Origin: Ulota crispa
Lineage: Eukaryota > Streptophyta > Bryopsida > Orthotrichales > Orthotrichaceae
NCBI GenBank assembly: GCA_963920765.1
Contig: OY987245.1
Location: 9,936,727-10,000,726 of the forward strand
Length of the DNA: 64,000 nucleotides
Direction of reading: 5' to 3'
Shown: in pieces, positions 13,101 to 22,827 of the stretch
Position numbering within the stretch: the stretch's first letter is position 1
Layout of the letters: every line of letters starts with the position of its first letter
Notes under the pieces: generated by a model
The model's database searches: none
What the model was told of the DNA's origin: nothing
Seen by the model: the letters and a program-made list of their open reading frames with translations, nothing else
Made by a program: the position numbers and the translations under genes

Positions 13101-13839
13101 CGCGCGTAAGAACTTTTGTTTTTTTGGGGAAAATTACATGGATACCCCTGAAGTTTGCCATATTTACATAGATACCCCTGGTTTTCAGAAATTACACAAA
13201 TACCCCTGATCCATAATTTTCAGGCGTTTGTTATATTGTGCATGCCAATTCTTCTCCCTAGTGTGCACGCTGCTTCTTTTCTGCTCAATTGCACTCCTTG
13301 TTTTGACATTGGTCATGAAAGAAGTAGCATGCACAGGGAAATCAAAAGCCTGAAAATTATGGACCAAGGATATTTGTGTAATTTCTGAAAAACTAGGGGT
13401 ATCTATGTAATTATGGCAAACTTCAGGGGTATCTTTGAAATTTTCCCTTTTTTTTTCTACCCTTTTACACGATGGATCCTTTACTTGTATGGCTTATTCT
13501 CTTCCATCTCTTGATAATCGCTTCTGTTTCAGCTTTCCAATTATTTTCTACGCGGTAACATTTTTTGAAGCTTTTTCCTCTCCCTTCTTCTAGGATCTGA
13601 AAGGTTAGCGCTTCTTGGTTTTTGACGTATATACACTTGGCCTGGCAGGGTGGTCAGCACGTTGTGCAGAATTATTCCCCTATTCCACATACTTTAAGGG
13701 TGCAAAGAGCTCTGCAACTGTAGGAGTGGATTTCTTAAGAAGTTCAAAGCAGTCAGACAACGGAGGACCTGATCTTTTAAGGGAAAAAGATCACTCACTC
13801 GTGGTGAATGGTGGGCTTAGAGATTTAGTTTTGAACTAG
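4182..13839 (+). CDS. NAA15: N-terminal acetyltransferase A auxiliary (ribosome-anchoring) subunit NAA15
   Basis: NAA15 is the TPR scaffold that holds the catalytic subunit NAA10 and docks NatA on the ribosome for co-translational N-terminal acetylation. Coding exons: 4182-4235, 5058-5136, 5315-5397, 5549-5698, 5840-5955, 6138-6243, 6556-6627, 7182-7297, 7495-7627, 7884-7961, 8296-8349, 8467-8537, 8878-8932, 9027-9122, 9432-9560, 9729-9811, 9916-10146, 10377-10512, 10930-11049, 11200-11331, 11493-11549, 11749-11846, 12045-12103, 12843-13019, 13649-13839. All introns are GT-AG and the exons sum to 2676 nt (891 aa), close to the roughly 900 aa usual in plants. Recognisable segments are [12 protein letters not shown] at the N-terminus, [20 protein letters not shown] (TPR), [14 protein letters not shown], and the lysine-rich linker near residues 580-640. 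The tail after [15 protein letters not shown] is plant-like and less conserved. The exon between LLKDCVAVH and AASRW is slightly shorter than I recall in Arabidopsis. Introns 7 and 24 carry MITEs. Confidence 0.95.
6696..6936. repeat. Stowaway-like MITE in NAA15 intron 7 (241 bp)
   Basis: The right end reads GACAGAGGGAG followed by TA, the classic Stowaway terminus. The left end, CTCCGCAGTAAGTGGCCCAT after TA, is a slightly eroded inverted partner: the sub-terminal AAGTGGC and GTTGGAAACTC-like blocks pair across the element. TA lies on both sides (6694-6695 and 6937-6938). It sits wholly within the intron 6628-7181 and leaves both splice sites untouched. Confidence 0.7.
13127..13447. repeat. 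Foldback element in NAA15 intron 24 (321 bp)
   Basis: The two halves are near-complete inverted copies: GGGAAAATTACATGGATACC at the left pairs with GGTATCTTTGAAATTTTCCC at the right, and matching continues through the ATACCCCTGA and GATCCATAATTTTCAGGC blocks towards the centre. Both arms contain GATACCCCTG motifs at about 30-bp spacing. It lies in the last intron of NAA15 (13020-13648). No other copy is seen in the window. Confidence 0.8.
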
Positions 13840-14715
13840 AAGGAAGGTCCTGTTCTGTGGCTTAGAGACTGTTGTGTTATATTCAATCCTTAGCCCACTG
13901 AGGTCGTGTGGCTGCTTACTCTAGAGAGGACAGGAACTAGTATGATGATTTTTCACCCGAGTCAGAGGCTTAATTAAGGGAGGAATACGTGTTCGATGTT
14001 CCTAAGTCATTTGTGAATTAGCTTGTAGTGGTTGAGTATAGCTAAATTGTTACTTTTCTGGGGCTGTGTTATTCAGAAATCCGGATAGAGATAGGACTAG
14101 GTGTGAGCCCAAGTATGGTTTGTAGGTGAGGTATTGGAATTCGATAAAATATTATTTTATGACGCATCCTGTCCGAGTGAAAAATATGATGTTGGGTGCA
14201 TGACAAGACCTGCACTTGACTACTTCTCGCTTTTAGTGTTGGTGAGCTCTCTGAAATTTTCATCAACGGATCAAGAGACCTTACTCAACGTTGCTTTGGT
14301 AAATTTGCAATGTAAGTGTTCAATGGCAAGTGGCTAGATGCAGATTTTTTGTTACTGATATGGAATTGTACAGGGACTTCTTTGAAAAAGTTGAGAGATA
14401 ATATGACTGAAGAATTTCCTGGAACTACTAATGCATTGATGCCATTATCAGTGTTTATTAGTTTGGTAACTTTCTATAACTTAGTTCTCTTTGAGGGTAT
14501 CAACTATAATTCAATGACAGATATCCACAGAAAATTCAACGTAGGATTTTGTAAGGAGCTGTCGAACGTACCTTTCATTAGACAAGCTTTCATTGGGAAC
14601 TAGCCTGGGCTTTCTGGAATGGTGTTTTTGTGTTAAAACGTTGGTGAGAATTGGATTATATAACAGTTTGCGTATTTTTTGAGGATGTTTATCAAATGGT
14701 TTGTGATTATACTAA
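13840..14715. other. NAA15 3' flank
   Basis: Presumed 3' untranslated region and downstream DNA. No exon-like conservation and no repeat with a partner elsewhere in the window were recognised. The reading frames between 14134 and 14603 have no familiar domain and look like chance. Confidence 0.4.
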
Positions 14716-14875
14716 AGTGCATGACGCCTATAACCAACAACTCCTGAATTTGAGCGACCAGTCTATTTCTTTATGAAAAACTGTCTTTTGAACCAATGGG
14801 TATAATTGTTGTGTTTTGGTATTTCTTGTTGCAGCAATAGTTGTTGGTTACAAGTATCATGCACTAAGGTAGTAT
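14716..14875. repeat. Short TIR element, AGTGCATGAC family (160 bp)
   Basis: The left end AGTGCATGACGCCTATAACC pairs with the right end GGTTACAAGTATCATGCACT, and CAACAACTCC is matched just inside. A second, diverged copy is at 39061-39268 in a CAX intron. The right end abuts the AGGTAG MITE at 14877, the two sharing the TA junction. Confidence 0.7.
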
Positions 14876-14876
14876 G

Positions 14877-15192
14877 CTCATAAACCGTCCAGGCATTAAA
14901 ACCACCCACCTTCTCAAATGTTCCCTTGTTGTACATGCTTTTTTTCATAGGTTTTCAAATTGTACAAGGAGTGCACATTTGAGGAGGTGGGCGGTTTTAG
15001 AGACCTATGGCCTTTTCACTTCAAAATTTCATACGTAATTCCACAAAGTTCCAAACAATATGAAACAACTTGGGTTAGATGTCAATTTTTCTTGTCATTC
15101 AAGAAAAATTTACTAAAAAGTAGTTCAAGAAGCTTCACCTCCCCAAAATTCAATTTCAGCCCTTAGATGGACGGTTTATGAGCACACTACCT
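14877..15192. repeat. AGGTAG-family MITE (316 bp), CATAAACCGTCC subfamily
   Basis: It has the same ends and interior as the copy at 3446-3764 (CATAAACCGTCCA and TGGACGGTTTATGAGCACAC), with TA on both sides (14875-14876 and 15193-15194). The two copies align over nearly the full length with scattered substitutions, so they are moderately diverged insertions of one family. Confidence 0.85.
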
Positions 15193-15297
15193 TATATGAG
15201 GTGAGAAATATTCTTTGTGTGAAAGGAATAGCTTGTTGAATTCCCATGTGGACTTCTTAATTGTGTGATCAATCTTCTATTTTTGTATATGACTTGC

Positions 15298-15411
15298 AGG
15301 GTTTAATTTCTTGGCAAATGAGTGCCTAATTGTCCCCTGTATCTCGAGGGAACGAAACTTATTGGAGGAAATCTGTCAAAGGTGGCGAATTTTCGCCAAG
15401 AAATAAACCCT
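15298..15411. repeat. Small foldback, AGGGTTTAATTTC ends (114 bp)
   Basis: AGGGTTTAATTTCTTGGCAA at the left pairs with CGCCAAGAAATAAACCCT at the right. The piece TTAATTTCTTGGCAAATTTT also occurs near 46248, hinting at a dispersed family. It is too short to classify. Confidence 0.5.
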
Positions 15412-15892
15412 GATGACTTGGCCATTGCTGGTGAAAGAAATCTTATATTTTGTGTCAATGTCGTTGTGCGTTTTCTTTATCACAATTTTTTTGAATTCTT
15501 GAAAGCAGGTTCAAACGATTGGAAGTTTTGAGGTTTCTAGGTCAAGCTGATCCATTTCAGTTACAAAACACTCTCCACGGTTTTCAAAATTTTTGACAAG
15601 GTAAAACGTTTATGGAAAAAAATTGAGTAAACATTACACCAATAAAACAATTATAAAAAGTTGCAAAAGTAACCTATCAATCTATATTAATAATTGAACA
15701 TTGTTCAGTAAGTTATCAATCAGTTAGGGTCGGGTATGACTATGATAGGGTTAGGCATGATTAGGAGAGGGTCAGACATGACTAGGATCAAAAAGTTATA
15801 AATGGAATAAAATAAAATCCCATATAGCTTCATTAGACCTTAAACAACAAGTCAATGGCAATTGCACCACAACTTTCTTTTGACCAAAAGAG

Positions 15893-16098
15893 GGCACGGA
15901 GATAGGGGGCACGGGGATAGGGACGCAGAGATAGGGGCACGGGGATAGGGACGTAGAGATAGGGGCACGGGGATAGGGACGCGGAGATAGGGGCATGGAG
16001 ATAGGGGGATAGGGGAGCATGGGGATAAGGGAGCATAGGGATAGGTGGCATGAGGATAGGGGATAGGGGACATGGAGATAGGGGGGCACGTGGATAAG
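15893..16098. repeat. G-rich minisatellite, GATAGGGRCACGG-type units
   Basis: A 12-13 bp unit close to GATAGGGGCACGG alternates with GATAGGGACGCAG, giving a higher-order period near 25 bp in the left half that degrades to GATAGGGGACATG forms on the right. The top strand is almost pure G and A with many GGG and GGGG runs. Proline-rich reading frames on the opposite strand are by-products of the repeat. Confidence 0.85.
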
Positions 16099-16811
16099 GG
16101 ATGGAGGGCATAATCTTGTCGGTACAACAAATAATATACTAGTGCACTATAATTGAAGTACTATTAGTTTGACTTACATTTGCAACAACTCTTTCTATTT
16201 TAAAGAGAACTTTAAATTTTTTTTAGCATAGACTAGAAACCGAACCTCAAGCTTTACGTTGCTGGAAAGTATAGCTTATACATTTTTTAAATTTAAAGTG
16301 AAATAGAAACTAAACTTGGTTATACATGGGTAATTCCAAATATGCCAGAATCTTTAATGTTGATTTAATGTTTGAATACAATAGTCATGCATTTAGAACA
16401 AAACGTGTACTTCAAAATACTTATTACTTACTTGAACTAATGAAAAATATAACAGGGTTTTTTACAACATAAGTTTTCTTTTTAATACTACCTTGCTCCA
16501 AATAGTTCTTCAAGCAAAGAGGGTACTTTGCTTCACAAATTAAATCTAGCAAAAATTAAAAATTCATCTCACAATCCTAATGCAAACTTCCTTGTTGGCA
16601 AAAAAAAAGACTGAGAAAAGATAAACAACTCATGTGCAATTTTGTTTGTTTTTTCTTCGTTTTCTAGTTCTATACTCCAAGATATCACAAACCAACAAAT
16701 CATTAGCCAAACACGTCAAAGAGTTGTTAACTTTGAATGCCAAAATTTTCTTCTGACAAATAATAGTTTCAATTCATTTTCACAACTTTTATCTCAAGAC
16801 CTTCTTGCTTA
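16099..16811. other. AT-rich spacer
   Basis: No gene, paired repeat or RNA-like structure was recognised in this stretch. Confidence 0.4.
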
Positions 16812-17221
16812 AGGTAGTACACTCATAAACCGTTAGCACATTTTGAACCATCCAATAGTTTGTTGTGAAATGGTGCACTAGTAGTTCTTACACTGGCCTC
16901 TTACAACTCATTGAATGTATGTATGAAAAGGTGTTTTTAATTGCAAGAGTCAATCATTCTCCTTGCTTTCTCAAATCTTTTCACAACTTGCAAGTGAACG
17001 GTTCTTGGAAGGTCTAAGGTTATTAATAGGTACCTATGACACATGCACTTTGAGAATTCATAAATAACTCAAAAAAGCTTCAAAAAATATGAAACGATTT
17101 GTGTTGCATTCTGCATCTATTTCTCTTTATCTGAAAAATGAACTAAAAATCTTCCTATCCACGAAAAAACATGAAAAAGAGGGATGAGCCCTTAGATGGG
17201 CGGTTTTTGAGTGTACTACCT
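16812..17221. repeat. AGGTAG-family MITE (410 bp), long subfamily
   Basis: It begins AGGTAGTACACTCATAAACC and ends GGTTTTTGAGTGTACTACCT, with TA on both sides (16810-16811 and 17222-17223). Its interior (TTGCAAGAGTCAATCATTCT and CATCTATTTCTCTTTATCTG) matches the copy at 37413-37827 rather than the 319-bp copies, defining a separate long subfamily. Confidence 0.8.
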
Positions 17222-17424
17222 TACAATTACAAAAAAATTCAACTCATTGAGGAGTGCTATGAACAGTTTGTTAGGTCTTTATTGATTTATGCTTTCTTGC
17301 ACCGTAAAACCATCATGAAAATTCACCCAAAATCCCAATACTTTTTTGCATGAAATGTTCAAAAAAAATTGGGAGCCCACAAAAAGATTATTATCATTTT
17401 TACTTTTTGCTCGTTTTAGAAAGG

Positions 17425-17889
17425 GACTTGGAGATGTCACCGATAATCTCGTCGATACTTGTGAAGTTCAAACGTCGGAGTCGGACATCGTGTGCCCCGC
17501 CCCCGCCACCCGCATTTGAAAAGGAATGAAATCGAGCCCCTCCCTCGCGGGATTCAATACAACCACGACTGTCCTGTTACAGAAATCCATCTTCCTTCTA
17601 TGGAATGTCGGCCAGTGATCCCCAGTAAGAATGTTTTGCATGATTTATTAGCTCAAGTCGCTGAAAACACTGCTCAATATGCAACATTATTCAAGTTTAA
17701 CGCCGCAGTACTCCCAAATTTTCCAACTACACAAGCAGTTTTAGAGTTTTACTCGAGGTTTTGCTAAAAAGTTAGCCACATTCAAGTAACGCTGCTGCTG
17801 CTAAAGCAATTATTCCATCCAGAAAGAGACATTGCGGTGCTTTTAGTAGCGATCGCCGATCGGTTGCGGATTGCAGTAGCACCACGACG
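17425..17889. other. Upstream region of the duplicated four-cysteine gene
   Basis: Base composition becomes less AT-rich from about 17425. An open frame from 17492 to 17767 (91 codons) has no recognisable domain and could be a short gene, part of a 5' leader, or chance. No clear TATA element or splice pair was identified. Confidence 0.3.
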
Positions 17890-18366
17890 ATGAGAACGAT
17901 GCGAGGGATGTTAACAACCGCCATAGTTGCTGCAGCAACCGGCGCCTCTCTCACGTACGTCTTTCTAACCCCCCGTCGTACTCCCGATCCTACCCACACG
18001 CACCATCTCTCACCTCCACCAGAGTTGCCATCATCATCCAAGCTTCTCATTCCCAACATCAACAACCTCACTTTCTTACCGGAATCCGACATTCAAGCCC
18101 GACCACGAGCACCGCGATGTGATTACGCACCTCTTTGGGAGTGCCTCGTCAACGGCAACGGAGGATGCGAAGTTCTCGAACAGGATCTGCGTGTTTGTTT
18201 GAACGAGGGCAAGGAATTGGAGGAGCCTGACGCTATCGTTGCATCCTCGTCGCAATGTGACTATGCTCCTCTTTGGGAGTGCATCGTTAATGGTAACGGC
18301 GGATGCGAGGTTCTAGAGACGGATTTCCGGAGGTGCTTGAAGAGGAGCGAGATGATGAAACCCTAG
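17890..18366 (+). CDS. Small membrane-anchored protein with a duplicated four-cysteine motif
   Basis: A single-exon frame of 158 aa starting at ATG 17890; an ATG at 17899 is an alternative start. Residues about 8-26 form a hydrophobic segment followed by RR, consistent with an N-terminal anchor or targeting helix. Two near-identical units follow: CDYAPLWECLVNGNGGCEVL from residue 77 and CDYAPLWECIVNGNGGCEVL from residue 123. Each unit has four cysteines spaced C-x7-C-x7-C-x9-C (77, 85, 93, 103 and 123, 131, 139, 149). The coding DNA of the units differs at many third positions while the protein barely changes, so selection keeps both. Spaced cysteines in a small anchored protein recall mitochondrial intermembrane-space CHCH-like proteins, but the spacing is not canonical CX9C, so no function is assigned. 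The last codons begin a tandemly duplicated segment. Confidence 0.75.
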   Translation: MRTMRGMLTTAIVAAATGASLTYVFLTPRRTPDPTHTHHLSPPPELPSSSKLLIPNINNLTFLPESDIQARPRAPRCDYAPLWECLVNGNGGCEVLEQDLRVCLNEGKELEEPDAIVASSSQCDYAPLWECIVNGNGGCEVLETDFRRCLKRSEMMKP

Positions 18367-18866
18367 ACGACCTTGTTACAGTACAGCAGCCACGTTTTCT
18401 TTGGTATGATCACGTTGAGAAATTATTTTAGCCTGCTTTTTTGAGTAGCACATTGTCTTCCATGACCTCTTGATTGAGATCATTTTTTTAGTGATAAAGT
18501 TTTAAAGCTAAGAAGCTGGACATGATTCAAACTTCGACACACTGAGATCAGATGATGAACTAGCATTAGGGTATGGACACCTACAGTTACCTTGACGATG
18601 ATGAAACCCTAGACGAGCTTGTTACAGTACAGCCACCTTTTCTTTGGTACGATCACGTTGAGAAATTATTGTGCGTTTGCTTCTTTGAGTAACACATCGC
18701 CGTCCATGATTTCTTTCGGTGTGTAGTGTTCTCTTGATTGAGACCATTTTTTTGTGACGAAGTTTTAGACCTAAGAAGCTGGACATGATTCAAATTTCGA
18801 CAGATTGAGATTTGATGGCATTAGGGTATGGATACCTACAGGTACTTAGACGATGATGAAACCCTA
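18351..18866. repeat. Tandem duplication of the gene end and 3' flank (2 full copies plus a stub)
   Basis: GATGATGAAACCCTAGACGA, which contains the stop codon of the preceding gene, recurs at 18597 and in shortened form at 18852. The following sequence (CTTGTTACAGTACAGC, TACGATCACGTTGAGAAATT, GATTGAGACCATTTTTTTGT, AAGAAGCTGGACATGATTCA) is repeated too. Copy spacing is 246 and 255 bp. Small indels separate the copies, so the duplication is not recent. Confidence 0.85.
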
Positions 18867-19025
18867 AATTATTGCAAGGTGAATTTATATAGTCATTGAG
18901 ATTTTTAAGTGTAGCGTGGTTAGGGGTTCTGGTTGACAATCTTTACAGCAGGAGCTCTAGTAATAGTACTGTAGTAAGTGGAACTCTTCCGTAAGACTTT
19001 ATCGGCGTTTTCGTTTGTTCATGAA

Positions 19026-19350
19026 CTACACTAAATATTGCATTTAGATTGCCTTAACAATTAGGTTGCCTTACCTTGGCAAAGTTATCTCATGATTCAC
19101 TTTTTGTCACCTCGAGGGACATGCAACTTTTTTTATGCTATAATAATTCCTAGTTTTTTGTAAATTTTTAGGATTTTATATAACTTAAATATGTTAAGTG
19201 ACATTTGTTGTTTTGCCCAACCTTTGCTTGCTTCCTCCATTGTCTATCATAATAATTATTGATAAAGTTATTGTAGTCTTGGTAACTATATAAGTAGTGT
19301 GAAATGTCAAGAAACTAGTATGGGGCAACCTAAATGTACTATTTGATGTA
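19026..19350. repeat. TIR element, CTACACTRAATATTG family, copy 1
   Basis: The left end CTACACTAAATATTGCATTT is matched by an inverted right end, GGCAACCTAAATGTACTATT followed by TGATGTA. The interior holds TTAGGTTGCCTTACCTTGG. It is joined head to tail with copy 2, sharing TA at the junction. Confidence 0.75.
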
Positions 19351-19653
19351 CATTGAATATTGTGTTTAGATTGTTTTAACAATTAGGTTGCTTTACCATG
19401 GAAAGTTACCTCGTGACTCATTGCTTGGCCACTTGGAGGAGCATGCAACTATCTAATACTAGGATTTCACATGGTTTGCTATGTGGACATTGCTAGTTTA
19501 CTTTTGTGTAGCTTTGTTATTGTTGTCAGGCTTTTAAAATTTGTTTATTGCAATAACTATGGCTGAAAGTCACTGTAATATCAGTAAGTATTTAAATAGT
19601 GTAATATGTCGATAAATTAGTGTGGGGCAACCTAAACGCAGTATTCAGTGTAG
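19349..19653. repeat. TIR element, CTACACTRAATATTG family, copy 2
   Basis: It has the same interior as copy 1 (TTAGGTTGCTTTACCATGG, GGAGCATGCAACTATCTAAT) and ends GTATTCAGTGTAG. Copies 1 and 2 stand directly side by side. Another copy is at 60273-60591, and part of one lies in reverse at 37297-37397. Confidence 0.75.
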
Positions 19654-21533
19654 GGTATTGGCTCTGGTGCATTATCATCTGAAGGGTTATTTTCTCTGTG
19701 GTTTTTTTCTGCATTCATGTAATATTGCTTTGTCTCTTTCAGGCCAAGCACGGGAAAACAGTTCCGACAAGAGAAAGTTTTGAGCTGTTCATGAGATTTG
19801 CAAGTAAGACCTTATGCAAGTGCTTTGGTTTCAGATTAGTAAGATGGTCATGGATTTAAGATTTTATATTTTCATGGAGTTTTTCCTCATCTTTTTTTTT
19901 GAGTGTGGTAAAATTATTTGTCACTACCCCATCTGTTTTAAAAGCATTCTGGAGGTCTTCCCAAGTCTGATTATGGTTAACTGGATATTTAGACTTCCAT
20001 TCTAATGCCTTTCTTTCTAGTTGAAACAATGCCGTTTTTTATTCTCATCTTGATTTGCATTTAGATGGTCGTGCTTCACTCCGAGTTGCCTTAGTTGTAA
20101 ATTATCTTCAAACAAGCCTTGTTTGGCAACTGTTAGTTCTATTTGTTCAGATAGCCAAGCTTAAGATTTGAAAGAGAAACCAAAGCAGATGGAGGGGGAG
20201 ATCTCCAAAGTTGCGACGCGGGGAAGGTGTCATGCTTTTGAGGTGAACATCTACGTAGCAGCAAGGGTCGACCATACATAGGAATAAGTAATTTTTTCAG
20301 AACTCTCTTTGTATAAATTTCAGTATAATTTTGGACATAATTCTTTCTAATTTAAGAATTTCAACATTCCTATTCGAAGGTACCACTATTCCTTTAAGTA
20401 TATGATACAGTTCATAAGAAATACATGCTTTATTCCGATGGACTTTTTTTTTCACATGTTCCTCTTTCGTTGGACACTTGAACTTTTGTATAATTTTTGA
20501 AACATTGCTTAGTCTCTACCCTCTAAGGGGAGAGACTATTTTTCTTTACCGTAGTGTAGCAATTATTACTTCTTTCAAGTGTAGGAATGTCATGTGACAG
20601 GTGGTTGTTTTTTTCATTTGATTTCAGCTAATCCTTGAGCACCATATGAGACTTTCATTTTTTTAACTATTGCATCTCTTAAACTATTGCGTATTTAATA
20701 GGGTTTGTTATCCTGATGATTTGGCTTCAAACCTGAGGATGTATGCAAGTAGCAAGATATTCTACTGACCTTTTAAATGCACTTTATTGGTTTGGTGTGT
20801 GCAGGTCGTAGGGGTTTGGTTAAACTCCTAAACGGCATCTAAATGGCATAGTCTTCGTACAAACTTGAAGACTGCATGCTACATAGAATGACTAGAAATT
20901 AGATGTATTGTCAAACTTTGAAAATCCACTTAAGATTTTTGTCAAATCACTTTTGGAATAGAAATAATTCAAATATTTTGAGTAGGCATGCAAAAACTAA
21001 AGAAATGGAATGGTAAAAGTATTTTTACTGTATTTGGGCAACTAGAAAATGGTTGGTTAGAGACATAGGGATTGAGGATTAAGGTTTCTTCTCAGGTTTA
21101 AGTTACAACCAGAAAAGAAAAATACGGATTTTTTTGTTTAGGTGATGGATCCTAGGTTATGTTCTTGATACCAATCATGTACTTTAAGTTGTTTTGGATC
21201 AAACGCAATGCAAGGAAATATCAAGTTAGAGTAGAATCAAAGAAGGTAAATCCTAAAGTGTTTTGAATATGTTTTCACAAAAGCACTCTACAATTGCAAA
21301 CTTCATTGCAATGTGCTTTAGACTATCAAAGAAATGTGCAATGGTATTCTCAAAACTTTCAATTATATAAATTGCAAGATTATGGTCTTTGAAGATAAAC
21401 AATAGTATTTTCTTACCCACACAGAAACGGTCAATAGAGTTTAATTTCTCTTGATATAGAAAATTTGCACTATCAAGATTGGAGTTTTTTTTTTTTAATT
21501 ATGCTAGAAAACTTAGTAGGGATTTCATTGAAA
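19654..21533. other. Intergenic stretch, possible non-coding exons
   Basis: Near 19741 a CAG acceptor precedes GCCAAGCACGGGAAAACAGT and a GTAAG donor follows about 60 bases later. Near 20150 another CAG is followed by a less AT-rich block to about 20290. These could be late exons of a transcript from the gene at 17890, but there is no coding support. From 20290 to 21533 nothing further was recognised. Confidence 0.3.
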
Positions 21534-21941
21534 GGGGATTGATATATCTACCACACCCTTTCAACTATTCTACCACATCCCGGGGTAAATTTTAGATTTT
21601 TACCATCAAATAGTTGAATTTGAGAATTTGGAATTCAGATTTGGACTTAGAGACCTTGATTTTGTCTAGAACCATTAAAAAAGGTTGTAATTGAACAACA
21701 CCCAATGAAAAGGTTTAGCTTGGTGGAAAAGTATTACTTTTACTTTTGTTTAGAAACATATAAGCTTTTTCATTGAATGTTGTTTCAGTTACAACCTTTT
21801 TTTGATGATTCTAAACAAGTTCGTCTAAGTCAAATCTAAATTCCAAATCCTCAAATTCAACTATTTGATGGTAGAAATTTAAAATTTACCCCAAGGGTGT
21901 GGTAGAATAGCAAAAAGAGTGTGGTACGCATATCAATCCCC
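21534..21941. repeat. Foldback element, GGGGATTGATAT ends (408 bp)
   Basis: The left end GGGGATTGATATATCTACCA pairs with TGGTACGCATATCAATCCCC. Pairing continues through the TACCATCAAATAGTTGAATT and ACAACACCCAATGAAAA arms. The outside flanks TCATTGAAA and TTATTGAAA agree at eight of nine bases, suggesting a 9-bp target duplication as in Mutator-like elements. A relative lies at 25431-25882. Confidence 0.7.
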
Positions 21942-22586
21942 TTATTGAAATAAACAAAGAACAAAAGATATGTAATTAAGTTTCTAAAAAATAAACACAA
22001 AAAAAAACTCGTTTATAGTTTGTTGTAAAGTAGAAGCAAGTAAAGAGAGCGACATTAAAATTTTGGACTGACTACTGTAAGGCTCATTAGAATTTCAATA
22101 ACAGTCACTAATATTAGCAGGTTTTAAGGATGAATGAACATACGCCCTTTGCGACGAGTACAATGCATGGTATTTTTCTTATATTTGGAGTGCAGTCACA
22201 CCTTTATTATATTTGAGATCAACAAAGAAGTTAGAATATAGATTAATGTTGTTCTAATGAGGTAGTCAAGATCCCAAATTAAAACGTTTTGTTGGTATTA
22301 AATGCTAGTTTTACAACAACATACATAGTATGTATTATGGTAGCTTGGTCCTTTAACCCTTAAAGGACCATAGGGCATAGTATATATGCCGACGTATAAT
22401 TGTCATTTGCTACCAATAAGAAATTTGAATTTGGGATCTCAAGTAGCTCACTAGAACTGCATAGATCTATTCTCCAACTTCTTTGTTGGTCTTAAATGTA
22501 GTAGAGGTATGGATCCATTACAAATACAAGAAAAATACCCCATATTGTATTGGTCACAATGGGCCTTTCGGTCGTTTGAGGATTAA

Positions 22587-22823
22587 CCCCCAAGCACCTA
22601 AAGTTATTTGAAGATTTAGGAAAAAATGGGGGGTTTAATGGCCACCATGGCTTGAAAATTTACATTTAGTAAAAGTGATCGCAGGATTTGAAAAAAAACT
22701 ACCTTCTTTGCTGATGAGGACCAACCATGATTGTTTTCACCGTACAAATTAAGAGAAAAAGTGAGATAAAGTTGTGGGCCCCATTGACAGTATAATGTTG
22801 ACCGGGCGCTCAGGGGTGAAGGG
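22587..22823. repeat. TTAA-flanked short TIR element (237 bp)
   Basis: It begins CCCCCAAGCACC and ends GGGCGCTCAGGGGTGAAGGG, with TTAA on both sides (22583-22586 and 22824-22827). It belongs to the roughly 240-bp family, with a few extra bases at the right terminus. A lone partial end of the related long family lies just upstream (TTAACCCTTAAAGGACC at 22353). Confidence 0.6.
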
Positions 22824-22827
22824 TTAA

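Noticed and set aside
15796-16130. Proline-rich reading frames on the minus strand
   Set aside because: They are translations of the G-rich minisatellite in three frames; any frame through it is open.
21160-21500. Possible fossil LTR-element fragment
   Set aside because: TTCTTGATACCA near 21163 resembles a methionine-tRNA primer site read on the minus strand, but no paired long terminal repeats or coding parts were found, so the match is probably chance.
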